A DNA stretch of 43,068 nt from Flavobacterium sp. AG291. GTDB lineage: Bacteria > Bacteroidota > Bacteroidia > Flavobacteriales > Flavobacteriaceae. Location of the stretch: the NCBI RefSeq assembly GCF_003350375.1, contig NZ_QQAR01000006.1, forward strand, positions 162,405 through 205,472. The letters are read 5' to 3'. The notes beneath the pieces are model-generated. The model was not told the origin of the DNA. It did no database searches and saw only the letters and a program-made list of their open reading frames with translations. The stretch's first letter is position 1; each line of letters starts with the position of its first letter. This document shows, piece by piece, positions 1-9,453 of the stretch. Both the position numbers and the translations under genes were made by a program.

Positions 1-423
1 TGGGGTGATCTTACGGATCTTATTATTATTACTATCGGCAACATAGGCATTGTTAGCACTATCAAATACTATTTTATTTATTCCATTAAAACTGGCCAAC
101 GTACCGCTACCGTCTGCTGTACCCGAACTTCCAGTACCCGCAAAGGTACTTACCGATGCATTTGAGGATGTTAGCGGCAGTAAATACCCTGCAGGATCTC
201 CTGCTACAGAGGGAGTAATCGGTGAAATTGCTGTATTAAGCAGGAAAGATCCAGGCACTGTATAACTTGGCACTGGAGGACTTACCTGCGCAATCATGCT
301 ATTAACAACAAACAGCAACAAGAGACTCCATACTGGCCTTCTAAGTCTGTCAGAAGGAAACCCACCGCTATCATGACCAATAACTGTAGATCGGTAAGTA
401 ATTGTTTTCATAATTTTCTTCAT
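1..423 (-). CDS. NHL-repeat-type secreted protein, N-terminal part (cut by window edge)
   Basis: The frame runs from an ATG at 423 to base 1 without a stop, giving 141 residues; the rest lies outside the window. A second ATG four codons downstream is also possible. An unusually long basic n-region of about 30 residues comes before a hydrophobic stretch (LLLLFVVNSMIAQ), which looks like a signal peptide cut after Ala. The mature part carries a VSTFAGTGSSGTADGSG segment followed by a VFDSANNAYVADSNNNKIRK segment. This is the typical start of an NHL beta-propeller blade as found in large Bacteroidota surface proteins. Function is otherwise unknown. A T9SS C-terminal domain would be expected in the missing part but cannot be seen. 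Confidence 0.7.
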   Translation of the reverse strand, partial: MKKIMKTITYRSTVIGHDSGGFPSDRLRRPVWSLLLLFVVNSMIAQVSPPVPSYTVPGSFLLNTAISPITPSVAGDPAGYLLPLTSSNASVSTFAGTGSSGTADGSGTLASFNGINKIVFDSANNAYVADSNNNKIRKITP

Positions 424-1886
424 TTAAATATTAAATACTATCAATTGAAAAACCAATAATTGAGCAAAGCTAGTATATAAAAAGGAGTCACTACTCTACT
501 TCTACTTTCCGATAAATATGTGTAAAGCATAAATAAATAAACGTAAGAAGAATATTTAAAAAATAAATATCTACTAACAAAAATCGTAACTAAGCAGCAT
601 CTTAAAATTTTATAAAAATGTAATTTACAATATGTAAATACCAACTAAAAACTTAATCACGTTAGTTGGTTTATGTATATCAAATGCCGTTTAATAGTTG
701 GAAACAGAAACGTAAAGTATCTTCTGATATAATGCTATCATATCAGACTATTCCTTTCAAGTTATAGTAATCTGTGCCTGTGATCGTGTTATGCATCTGG
801 TATCGAATTAAATTCACATTGTAATTCAGTAGCCAGCGAAACACAAAAAACAAAGAATTAAGAAATATCATGAAAATACTGTCTTTTTGTTTTTTCCACT
901 TTTTAAGCCGCAGAGGACTGTAAGCCCAAGCAATAAAAAACTACTCATATGAAATGGACGCTGCCTTAAAAATAAAGGACAGTTGTTTGATATATGCCCC
1001 CGAATACCAAAGATGACATATTAAAAGTGTTAAAAAGAATGATTCGGCAATTGTAAGTTAAAGCTAATAATGAATTGTCAAACAGGATTAAACCTGGCTC
1101 TGTTTATTCTAGTATGCTTCATGTAACAATATGAAAGCCTAGAACTAGAAAAAGTGGATGTTATCGTTATTTATTAACTGACGTCAGGATAAATACCTAC
1201 AGAGTAGTTACTTGCAAAATGATATTATAATCGTCTCTACAGGAACGCTGCTCAGGGTGCCATGAGAGTAAACTTTTAACCAATTTGTTATTTCGACAAT
1301 ATATTTACTGCCTTTTCAAGGCTATGACATTGTTATAAAAAATAATGTTGAAGAAGAAAAATTTAGTTATAAATGAAAGACTATAGATTATATTTGGAGC
1401 GTATCTAAATTATTAAAGATTACAGGGATTACAATAAAGAAGTTTTTATAGATTATTTTAATTTCTTTAAAACCTTATTCAATCCTTTACGCTTTAAATT
1501 CGATTTGCGAAACTATCTTAATAGAAAAATAGATTTTGTAAAAAAAACTACCCATTAGAGCAAGTTATAAAATGCTGCAATAGAAGGGACTGCATAAAGG
1601 CGATTGGCTAATATTGATCTGAAATCTCAAAAATCAATCCGTTTACTTATTGTCACGCAGGAAAAAAGCATTATGGAATTTCAATACTATTTACATATTA
1701 AGATATTAGTTTAATATCTTGTAAGGTTCAGGCTCACGTTTTTATGTCAGGTCTGTATAAGTAGGTTTGCACAGGTGGATGATATAGAACCAATTAATCA
1801 CAATAATGCAGTGACAATTCGAAATCACTCTAAAAAATCATTTATCAATAACCTTACAACAAAACTGAATACCTTAAATGGAAATA
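424..1886. other. AT-rich intergenic region, no supported gene
   Basis: About 1.46 kb without a convincing reading frame on either strand. A 67-residue minus-strand frame at 441-644 lacks family features and has skewed low-complexity codon use, so it is not annotated. The region separates the truncated NHL gene from the 3' end of the four-gene minus-strand operon. It probably holds the promoter of the NHL gene, but no clear TAnnTTTG box was found. Confidence 0.5.
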
Positions 1887-1910
1887 AAAAAGCCGGTTAC
1901 CCGGCTTTTT
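1887..1910 (-). terminator. Rho-independent terminator of the 10812-1994 operon
   Basis: Inverted repeat AAAAGCCGG / CCGGCTTTT with a four-base loop, flanked by A and T runs so that it can work in both directions. It lies about 85 bases past the stop codon of the outer-membrane protein gene and is the first such structure after the four-gene run. Confidence 0.75.
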
Positions 1911-1993
1911 GTTTGCTTTCCTCTTTAGGTACTGTTGCATGTCAGTAGCTTATTGCCCACTGACCGCGTCCTAATCGGTTAAAGCTCATATAA

Positions 1994-2851
1994 TCAAATG
2001 TTCAGGAACGAATACCTCAACTTTACTCCAAAGGATACCGTCCTGATTTCACCAGCCTGTACGGAATTCATCAGACTGTTATAGCTAAATCCTGCACCAT
2101 TTCCATTGAGTGTATATTCCACCGGGGCAGACTTTTTGCCTGCAATGTTATTCAGGCCGTAATCCACGTAAAGACCGGAATAAAGTGTACCTTTTCCAAA
2201 ATGGTGCATCATTCCTAGTTCAAACGCGGCGATGTAGGATGGCTTTAACCTGGAATCTTTATTTTCGACGCTGATGTTTTCAAACGCTCCAAAGCCCATG
2301 AAGGCAGGATCAAACAATTCAGAGTTATATTGGGGATAATAACCTGAGGTTGAAAGATTATAGACCGCCCTGGATTTATAAGTCAAAGGCAATCCTACTT
2401 TGGCTCCAACCCGGGCATATAAACCATGCTCCTTGCTTCGGAATACCAGCATCAGCGGAATATTCAAAAAGTTTACCGTTTGCTTTTCTTCAACCCTGTG
2501 AAGTGCGTACCGGAATTCAAAAGCCTCCTGCTCAAAATCAGTAGCTTGATAGGCGCCATTAATACCGGAACCTTTGATTTTGGAATTCGACCTTTGAAAT
2601 TCAGCACCTGTTGCGATGCCAAAGTAATCCGATAAAAAGTATGTGTAGTCAAGGCTAAGGTTAAAGCCTGCACCCTGGATCACCTTTGCACCTTGCAGAT
2701 CATAATCAAGATACGAAGCTACCCCACCTACTGTAAAAGATAACTCCGATGAATACTTTTTTTCCTGTGCGTTAGCCGTTGGGTATGTCAGCCATAGCCC
2801 GGCTAGGGCTATGGTAGAAATACTTTTTATAATACTATTATATTTTTTCAT
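1994..2851 (-). CDS. Outer-membrane beta-barrel protein
   Basis: 285 residues. A signal peptide (basic start, hydrophobic core, cut near TANAQ) is followed by alternating amphipathic strands rich in Tyr and Gly and a terminal strand ending in aromatic and hydrophobic residues (KLRYSFLNI). This fits the general Bacteroidota outer-membrane barrel family (OMP_b-brl type, as in PorT or OmpA-like barrels). Segments such as FFGIATGAEFQRS and LYARVGAKVGLPLTYK are typical. It starts 18 bases after the stop of the giant SprB-repeat gene, so the two are probably co-transcribed. It might help anchor or export that adhesin, but this is inferred from position only. The order resembles the adhesin-plus-OMP pairs (SprB/SprF type) of gliding flavobacteria, though this barrel is not recognisably PorP/SprF. 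Confidence 0.8.
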   Translation of the reverse strand: MKKYNSIIKSISTIALAGLWLTYPTANAQEKKYSSELSFTVGGVASYLDYDLQGAKVIQGAGFNLSLDYTYFLSDYFGIATGAEFQRSNSKIKGSGINGAYQATDFEQEAFEFRYALHRVEEKQTVNFLNIPLMLVFRSKEHGLYARVGAKVGLPLTYKSRAVYNLSTSGYYPQYNSELFDPAFMGFGAFENISVENKDSRLKPSYIAAFELGMMHHFGKGTLYSGLYVDYGLNNIAGKKSAPVEYTLNGNGAGFSYNSLMNSVQAGEIRTVSFGVKLRYSFLNI

Positions 2852-2869
2852 GGATGTCTTATAATGGGA

Positions 2870-5800
2870 TTATTTACGAACGATTATCTTGAATGACTTC
2901 CTGTGTTTGCTGGTTGTACAGCTCACAATATATACACCTTCCTCAATCCCTGAGGCGAGTTGCACCTCTGTAACCCTTTGGCTGGTCAGCCCGGAATGTA
3001 TCAGCCTTCCGTTTAGGTCATGAATATCAATTCGCATATCATTGAGTTCTTTTGTCGGAAAGTCAGCGGTTATGGTTATTTTGCTGCCTGTTACAACCGG
3101 ATTTGGCAATACCGATATACTAAAACTGTGCTCTAGCGTTATCTGGCCGATACAGGTCTGAAGCTCTTCGCCCTCCACAGTAGTTAGCTTAAGGTAATAT
3201 TCCGCGTTGGGATCCAGCATGTCCCCGTTAGTCGGCCCCTCAGAGAAGTACTGCTCGCGACCTACTAACATTCCATTCTTGTACCACTCATAAGCTGCAA
3301 AGCTATAGCCTCCATTAGTCGAAGGATTGTTGTTAGCTAATAACAAATTGTCAAACTTCTGCTCAACAATGTCATAGAACGGGAACATTTTCTCTACTGT
3401 TACAGTAAAGGTCTGAGTCAGGTTCCCGTCCTGGGAAGTAACGGTTATAGCCTGAGTATATATCCCGGGTTCAGGTGTCTGGATCACAAAGGTATGGCCC
3501 GGAACTACACTTGCATTGGCTTCTGTAAGCAGATTTACGGTTACCGATTCTGCCGCTTCCTCACAAACCATCAGGTGATAGATCTCCTGCCCGGGATTAT
3601 CATAGGCTACATCGCCGATTGTTATGTTATGGATGCTTGCATCACTACTATTGATGACCAGCTGTTGGGTTACCGGTGTTGCCGGCAGGTAATTGCTGTC
3701 ACCATCCTGGTAAGCTGTTATCGCTATGACACCCGAGGTAAGCATATCTACCCATCCTTGTGAGGTTACCGTCGCCGGCGTTGCTGGTGAGGTAAAGGTA
3801 TAGGTATAATTTACCTCAAGACCGGAAGATGCGGCAGCTGTGAGCTGGAAATCAGGGTCGGTCTCAAGATTTTTTACAGGTAACGGATCAAAGGATATAA
3901 GCTGTTCTGCCTTCTCTATAGTCAGGGTAGCCGTGAGTACTACCGGGCTACAGTTTGGCGCGTCCGGTGCAGGATTTACCAAAGCCGTTACGGTATAGGT
4001 ACCTGCATTAATAGCAGCATTGCCTAATCCCGTGTCAGGGCTGATAGTGTAATCTACCGTAGCCCCTGTTGGAAGGTTTTCCACACTTATGGCTTGTGCT
4101 GCGGTGTTATAAACAAAATTTTGCCCGGCAAAGGTTACAGCATCAATAGCAGACCCGGTTACCGTTATGATTTGTGTTTGTGTGGTAATGTTGCCGTTGC
4201 CATCATCATACCTCCAGGTAATGACATAGTCACCCTCAGCTGTGTAAAGCAGTGGGTCTGTAGTTGAAGCCAAAAGTGTACCCGCACAGTTATCTGTCGC
4301 TATAGGTACCGGAATATCGCTTTCAAGCACCTGGCACTGCATTGTTATGGCTGGAAGATTCGATACAGCTGGCACTGGTGCTATAGTATCGGTAATAACA
4401 ACATTTTGAGTCTGTGTTGTGGTATTGCCATTCACGTCTTCAAATGCCCATGTAATGACAGTAGTACCCTGTGCTGTAATAGGGAATACAGTATCTGTTG
4501 TTACCAATATACTACCAAGGCAATTATCAGTGGCTGCGGGAACCGGAACATCTGATTGGGTTACCAGGCATTGTGCAATAATATCAGGTAATGCAGCGAC
4601 TGCAGGCTCCGGGGCTTGTGTATCTTCAAATCCAACGGCAACAGTAGCAGTTAAGGTGCAGCTATTAGCATCTGTTACCATTACTGTGTGGTTTCCAACA
4701 GAAAGAGTCTCCGCTGAAGCAGTAGTTTCACCATTATCCCAAACATAAGCATACGGCAGTACCCCTCCGGTAACAGTAATTGTGGCACCACCGTCACTGT
4801 TTTCCGCGCAGGTGGCAGGAAAATCCTGGGCAACTGTTGCAGTAAGCGGTGCAGGCTGTGTTATGGTAAAGGATTGTGTAGTGACACAACCATTGGCGTC
4901 GGTTACCGTCACGGTATACGTACCTGCACTAAGGCCAGTTGCCGTTGCTGCCGTGCCCCCTGAAGGGGACCATGCATACGTATAGCCCGGCGTACCCCCG
5001 CTAACGTTCACTGCCGCTGAGCCATTGGCTCCGCCATTACAGGAAACATTGGTTTGTGCCCCTGAAGTTGCAGTAAGGGCCGAGGCTGGCTGGGTAATTA
5101 TAAACGATTGGTTGTCAGTACAACCATTGGCATCGGTTACCGTTACGGTATAGGTACCCGCGCTAAGCCCGGTTGCTGTTGCCGCAGTACCTCCTGATGG
5201 CGCCCAGGTGTACGTGTAACCGGGCGTCCCTCCAGAAACTGCTACTGTCGCTGAACCATTGGCTCCGCCATTACAGGAAACATTGGTCTGTGACCCTGCC
5301 GTTGCATTAAGCAGTGCAGGCTGTGAGATGGTGAAGGATTGTGTATCTATACAGCCGTTGGCATCGGTTACCGTCACCGTGTAGGTGCCTGCGCTAAGTC
5401 CGTTTGCTGTTGCTGCCGTTCCTCCTGATGGTGCCCAGGAGTAGGTGTAACCCGGCGTCCCTCCAGAAACTGCTACGGTCGCTGAACCATTGGCTCCGCC
5501 ATTACAGGATACGTTGGTTTGTGTGCCTGCCGTTGCATTAAGCAGCGTTGGCTGTGTTACGGTGAAAGATTTTGTAGCCATACAGCCGTTGGCATCGGTT
5601 ACCGTCACGGTATAGGTGCCTGCACTAAGGCCGGTGGCTGTTGCTGCCGTACCTCCAGATGGTGCCCAGGAATACGTGTAACCCGGCGTTCCTCCAGAAA
5701 CTGCTACGGTCGCTGAACCATTGGCTCCGCCATTACAGGATACGTTGGTTTGTGTGCCTGCCGTTGCATTAAGCAGCGTTGGCTGTGTTATGTTGAAAGA

Positions 5801-8512
5801 TCTTGTAGCGATACAACCATTAGCATCGGTTACCGTCACCGTGTAGGTGCCTGCGGATAGACCAGTTGCTGTAGCTGCCGTACCCCCTGATGGTGCCCAG
5901 GAATACGTGTACCCCGGCGTTCCTCCAGAAACTGATACTGTCGCTGAACCATTGGCTCCGCTATTACAGGATACGTTGGTTTGTGCACCTGCCGTTGCAT
6001 TAAGCAGCGTTGGCTGTGTTATGGTAAAAGATTTTGTAGCGGTACAGCCATTAGCATCGGTTACCGTAACAGTATAGGTGCCTGCGGATAGACCAGTTGC
6101 TGTAGCTGCCGTACCTCCTGATGGTACCCATGAATAGGTGTAACCCGGCGTACCCCCGGTAACGTTCACTGTAGCTGAACCATTTGTCCCGCCATTACAG
6201 GAGACATTGCTCTGTGACCCTGCCGTTGCATTAAGCAATGCCGGCTGTGTTATGGTGAAAGATTGTGTAGCGATACAGCCGTTGGCATCGGTTACCGTCA
6301 CCGTGTAGGTGCCTGCGCTAAGTCCGTTTGCTGTTGCTGCCGTTCCTCCTGATGGTGCCCAGGAATACGTGTAACCCGGCGTTCCTCCTGTGACGCTCAC
6401 TGTAGCTGAGCCATTAGAACCGCTGTTACAGGACACATTAGTTTGTGCCCCCGCTGTTACAGTAAGCGGTGCTGGCTGTGTTATAGTGAAGGATTGCAAA
6501 GCGATACAGCCGTTGGCATCGGTTACCGTCACGGTATAAACACCTGCACTAAGGCCTGTTGCTGTTGCACCCGTACCTCCTGATGGCCCCCAGGAGTAGG
6601 TGTAACCCGCTGTTCCGCCCGTTACCGCTACTGTCGCTGAGCCATTGGCTCCGCTATTACAGGAAACATTAGTTTGTGCCCCTGCTGTTGCAGTAAGAGG
6701 TGAAGCGGGCTGGGTAATTGTAAATGACTGGTTAGCGATACAACCATTGGCATCGGTCACAGTGACCGTATAGGTACCTGCGGTAAGGCCGGTTGCTGTT
6801 GCCGCAGTACCACCCGATGGTGCCCATAAATACGAATAGCCCGGTGTACCCCCCGTAACATTCACTGTCGCCGAGCCATTAAAGCCGCCGTTGCATGATA
6901 CATTATTTTGTGCACCTGCTGTTGCAGTAAGCGGTGCAGGCTGTGTTATGGTGAAGGACTGTGTAGCGATACAGCCGTTGGCATCGGTCACCGTAACCAT
7001 ATAAACACCTGCTGTAAGTCCGGTCGCTGTTGCTGCCGTACCTCCCGATGGTGCCCAGGAGTAGGTGTAACCTGGCGTTCCTCCTGTGACGTTCACTGTA
7101 GCTGAGCCATTAGAACCGCTGTTACAGGACACATTAGTTTGTGCTCCTGCCGTTGCAGTAAGCAGTGCTGGCTGTGTTATGGTGAAGGACTGCGTAGCGA
7201 TACAGCCGTTGGCATCGGTTACCGTCACGGTATAAACACCTGCACTAAGGCCTGTTGCTGTTGCCCCCGTACCTCCTGATGGTGCCCAGGAATACGTGTA
7301 ACCCGGTGTTCCTCCAGAAACTGCTACTGTCGCTGCGCCATTGGCTCCGCTATTACAGGAAACATTGGTTTGTGCCCCGGCTGTTGCAGTAAGAGGTGAA
7401 GCGGGCTGGGTAATTATTACCTGTTCCTGAACAGAAGCACCATTAGCATCGGTTACGGTAACGGTATAAGTTCCGGCTGCAAGTCCCGTCGTAGTGGCAG
7501 TGGTGGCTCCATTAGACCACAAATAAGTGTGTGGTGCGGTGCCACCGCTAACGTTAGCCGTCGCTGAACCGTTAGCCCCTCCATTACACAGTACATCCAC
7601 TGAGGTAATACTAACAGAAAGGGTTTCTTTTAGTCCCAAAGTAAAAACACCAAATGTTTGCAGGCTATTGGATGTCACTTCACCGTTTAGGGTGTCGCCT
7701 GTGCCTGTACCACCTTCGTTTGCCCATGCTGTGCTTTCCTTATGCGCTATTTTTACCCTGTCAAGATCGGTAAAAGAAAGGCTCTTATAGTCGTCCCAAA
7801 AAACTGTCACTGTACCTTCTGCAGTTGTCACAGGCTCCAGTACCCAGTGTTCGTTGGTATTATATTCCGAAAGATATATCGTTTCTGTACCCGTATTAAC
7901 AAATGTGCCTGATCCTCCATCGGTTGGGCTATAGCTACCCAAAACACCGCTGTTGTTAGCTGTTAAGTCAATTTTTACAGGCTGGAACCTGATACCGTCT
8001 CCCAAAGGGAACCGGAAGCTACCCGTACCAAGCCTTTTAACATACCCACTGACATGGGAAACAGCTGAGGGGGTGAGGTAAGACGAATTTTGCGTAAACT
8101 CTAAAAAATTTGAAGCAGAAGATGCCCCTACTATACCGTTTGTAAATGTAACGATGCCATCTGCCGATATACTATTGTTTAGTTGTATACCTGCACTGTT
8201 GTTGATAACCATATTATTGGTCTTAAGCAAACTTGTACCACTTATGCTCTGCTGGGACGAACCTTTAAAAGTAAGGGTTCCGCCATCATAAGCTGTCGTA
8301 CCGTCGTTGCTAATGTTTCCGGTAAGCTCTATGCTACCCTGGTTCTTAACGGTTCCATTGTTTGTCACATTGCCATTAACATACAACAAACCGCTATTGG
8401 ATATAAAAAGATTATCTGAACCTCCCCCTGAAACATATAACTGCGCATGGCTTTTATAACCCGTTATAATAAACAGCGTTATAATTAATGTTTTATATAA
8501 TTTTGTTTTCAT
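2870..8512 (-). CDS. Giant SprB-repeat surface protein with T9SS type A sorting domain
   Basis: 1880 residues, exported. A signal peptide is cut near SHAQ. Residues 25-297 are a parallel-beta or adhesin-like head with short NGTV/NDGT motifs. Residues 298-1290 hold thirteen SprB-type repeats of about 76 residues; each starts near VSCNGGANGSATV and ends near YTVTVTDANGC..SFTITQP, and the last is divergent. Then come two HYR-like modules (DNCxGT motifs, WxxxDxNGNxxTQTQ), two MBG-like modules, and a cadherin-like beta-sandwich near 1640-1725. The last 83 residues form a T9SS type A sorting domain (SVLPNPVVTGSKITI ... GVYIVSC ... FKIIVRK). SprB repeats are known from the mobile gliding adhesin of Flavobacterium. 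Here the role is probably surface adhesion or motility. It lies in one operon with the M28 peptidase (38 bases upstream) and the barrel protein. I am confident of the architecture but not of the ligand. Confidence 0.92.
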   Translation of the reverse strand: MKTKLYKTLIITLFIITGYKSHAQLYVSGGGSDNLFISNSGLLYVNGNVTNNGTVKNQGSIELTGNISNDGTTAYDGGTLTFKGSSQQSISGTSLLKTNNMVINNSAGIQLNNSISADGIVTFTNGIVGASSASNFLEFTQNSSYLTPSAVSHVSGYVKRLGTGSFRFPLGDGIRFQPVKIDLTANNSGVLGSYSPTDGGSGTFVNTGTETIYLSEYNTNEHWVLEPVTTAEGTVTVFWDDYKSLSFTDLDRVKIAHKESTAWANEGGTGTGDTLNGEVTSNSLQTFGVFTLGLKETLSVSITSVDVLCNGGANGSATANVSGGTAPHTYLWSNGATTATTTGLAAGTYTVTVTDANGASVQEQVIITQPASPLTATAGAQTNVSCNSGANGAATVAVSGGTPGYTYSWAPSGGTGATATGLSAGVYTVTVTDANGCIATQSFTITQPALLTATAGAQTNVSCNSGSNGSATVNVTGGTPGYTYSWAPSGGTAATATGLTAGVYMVTVTDANGCIATQSFTITQPAPLTATAGAQNNVSCNGGFNGSATVNVTGGTPGYSYLWAPSGGTAATATGLTAGTYTVTVTDANGCIANQSFTITQPASPLTATAGAQTNVSCNSGANGSATVAVTGGTAGYTYSWGPSGGTGATATGLSAGVYTVTVTDANGCIALQSFTITQPAPLTVTAGAQTNVSCNSGSNGSATVSVTGGTPGYTYSWAPSGGTAATANGLSAGTYTVTVTDANGCIATQSFTITQPALLNATAGSQSNVSCNGGTNGSATVNVTGGTPGYTYSWVPSGGTAATATGLSAGTYTVTVTDANGCTATKSFTITQPTLLNATAGAQTNVSCNSGANGSATVSVSGGTPGYTYSWAPSGGTAATATGLSAGTYTVTVTDANGCIATRSFNITQPTLLNATAGTQTNVSCNGGANGSATVAVSGGTPGYTYSWAPSGGTAATATGLSAGTYTVTVTDANGCMATKSFTVTQPTLLNATAGTQTNVSCNGGANGSATVAVSGGTPGYTYSWAPSGGTAATANGLSAGTYTVTVTDANGCIDTQSFTISQPALLNATAGSQTNVSCNGGANGSATVAVSGGTPGYTYTWAPSGGTAATATGLSAGTYTVTVTDANGCTDNQSFIITQPASALTATSGAQTNVSCNGGANGSAAVNVSGGTPGYTYAWSPSGGTAATATGLSAGTYTVTVTDANGCVTTQSFTITQPAPLTATVAQDFPATCAENSDGGATITVTGGVLPYAYVWDNGETTASAETLSVGNHTVMVTDANSCTLTATVAVGFEDTQAPEPAVAALPDIIAQCLVTQSDVPVPAATDNCLGSILVTTDTVFPITAQGTTVITWAFEDVNGNTTTQTQNVVITDTIAPVPAVSNLPAITMQCQVLESDIPVPIATDNCAGTLLASTTDPLLYTAEGDYVITWRYDDGNGNITTQTQIITVTGSAIDAVTFAGQNFVYNTAAQAISVENLPTGATVDYTISPDTGLGNAAINAGTYTVTALVNPAPDAPNCSPVVLTATLTIEKAEQLISFDPLPVKNLETDPDFQLTAAASSGLEVNYTYTFTSPATPATVTSQGWVDMLTSGVIAITAYQDGDSNYLPATPVTQQLVINSSDASIHNITIGDVAYDNPGQEIYHLMVCEEAAESVTVNLLTEANASVVPGHTFVIQTPEPGIYTQAITVTSQDGNLTQTFTVTVEKMFPFYDIVEQKFDNLLLANNNPSTNGGYSFAAYEWYKNGMLVGREQYFSEGPTNGDMLDPNAEYYLKLTTVEGEELQTCIGQITLEHSFSISVLPNPVVTGSKITITADFPTKELNDMRIDIHDLNGRLIHSGLTSQRVTEVQLASGIEEGVYIVSCTTSKHRKSFKIIVRK
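4640..7621 (-). repeat. Tandem array of about 13 SprB-coding repeats (~230 bp unit)
   Basis: The DNA coding for the SprB repeats is itself a near-identical tandem array. The block reading ggcatcggttaccgtcac recurs about every 230 bases with few changes. Units near 5200-5760 are almost identical at the DNA level. This invites copy-number change by recombination and may cause assembly collapse. Confidence 0.9.
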
Positions 8513-8550
8513 TCAGTTCAATTATTATATTATCTTTTTAAAAAGAAGTT

Positions 8551-9450
8551 TTAATTTTTAACGAGAATTTTACTTAGGTAAATTTTCAGGTAATTGTAGA
8601 GTGCCACTATACCTTCAAAATTTATCTTTTCTGCATCGTCAGTACCCTTATGATAATCATCATGCATGCCGGTGGATAAAGTGGCAGCATTAAGTTCCCT
8701 ATGAGCGAAAATGGTATGATCCAGTTGAAAGTCGTTATACTGTAGCTGAACTTTAAAACTTTCATTTTGCCCGGGGAACTCGATGTTCCATCCTGTTCCT
8801 TCATTAATCCTCATAAACAATTGAGGCTCCGCTATACTCATCCTTCCTACCATGTCAAAATTCACCAACGCCTTTGCGCTTTTTATCTTACTAAAATGCC
8901 TGTCTGCAAAAGAATCAGATCCATAAAGCCCTGATTCATGTCCGGAGAAGAAAATAAAAACAATGTTATATTCCCGGTATGCATCACTTTTTACAAAATA
9001 ATCTGCCAAGAGAAGCGATAAGGCTACGCCACTGGCATTATCGTCAGCTCCGTTATGAATTACATTTTTAAAAACTTCCCTGGAATGCAAGCTTTCCATA
9101 GGCAGGTGGTCATAGTGGGCGGTGAGAACAAGCCTGCATTCTTTTTCAGGATTGGTACACGCTATAATATTCATGGTTCTGACTTTTTTCCCATTTTCGG
9201 TATACGAAAAACGGTCCCCGTATCCTGATTTGACAAAAGGCTTAAGACCTGACTTTTTCAGTCTGCCGATGATCCAGTCCGCGGCAAGTTTACTCCCTTT
9301 TGTGCCGGGTGCCCGTCCTTCCAGGGTGTCTGAAGCCAGATAGTAAATATCTTTTTTAAGCAGGCTTCTTTCAGTTTCATTGTCCTGGCACCATACTGCG
9401 GAAAAAAAAAATAACAGGAAAAAGACAGAAAAAATAAGTTTCCCCGCCAT
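8551..9450 (-). CDS. M28 family zinc peptidase, exported
   Basis: 299 residues. A signal peptide (hydrophobic residues 4-19, cut near VWCQD) may carry a lipobox-like cysteine at 21. The M28 metal-binding pattern is present: H112 (LTAHYDH), D136 (GADDNASG), E172 (GHESGLYGS), D199 (NFDMVGR), H267 (DYHKGTDD). The family normally has Glu-Glu at the GEExGLxGS position, the first Glu being the general base. Here it is His171-Glu172, so the usual catalytic base seems to be replaced. The protein may be a modified or weak aminopeptidase. Its ATG lies 3 bases after the stop of the fibre-like gene, and the SprB-repeat gene follows after 38 bases, so it belongs to the same transcript. A role in processing surface proteins is possible but unproven. 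Confidence 0.85.
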   Translation of the reverse strand: MAGKLIFSVFFLLFFFSAVWCQDNETERSLLKKDIYYLASDTLEGRAPGTKGSKLAADWIIGRLKKSGLKPFVKSGYGDRFSYTENGKKVRTMNIIACTNPEKECRLVLTAHYDHLPMESLHSREVFKNVIHNGADDNASGVALSLLLADYFVKSDAYREYNIVFIFFSGHESGLYGSDSFADRHFSKIKSAKALVNFDMVGRMSIAEPQLFMRINEGTGWNIEFPGQNESFKVQLQYNDFQLDHTIFAHRELNAATLSTGMHDDYHKGTDDAEKINFEGIVALYNYLKIYLSKILVKN

Positions 9451-9453
9451 GTA

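Noticed and set aside
441..644. Minus-strand 67-residue frame
   Set aside because: Tyr/Phe/Leu-rich low-complexity translation from AT-rich DNA, no start signal and no family features.
4640..7621. Regular repeats that could suggest a CRISPR array
   Set aside because: The unit is about 230 bases, fully coding, and has no spacers; it is a protein repeat array.
3494..8419. Many plus-strand frames opposite the SprB-repeat gene
   Set aside because: They recur with the repeat unit and are complementary-strand shadows of the minus-strand gene.
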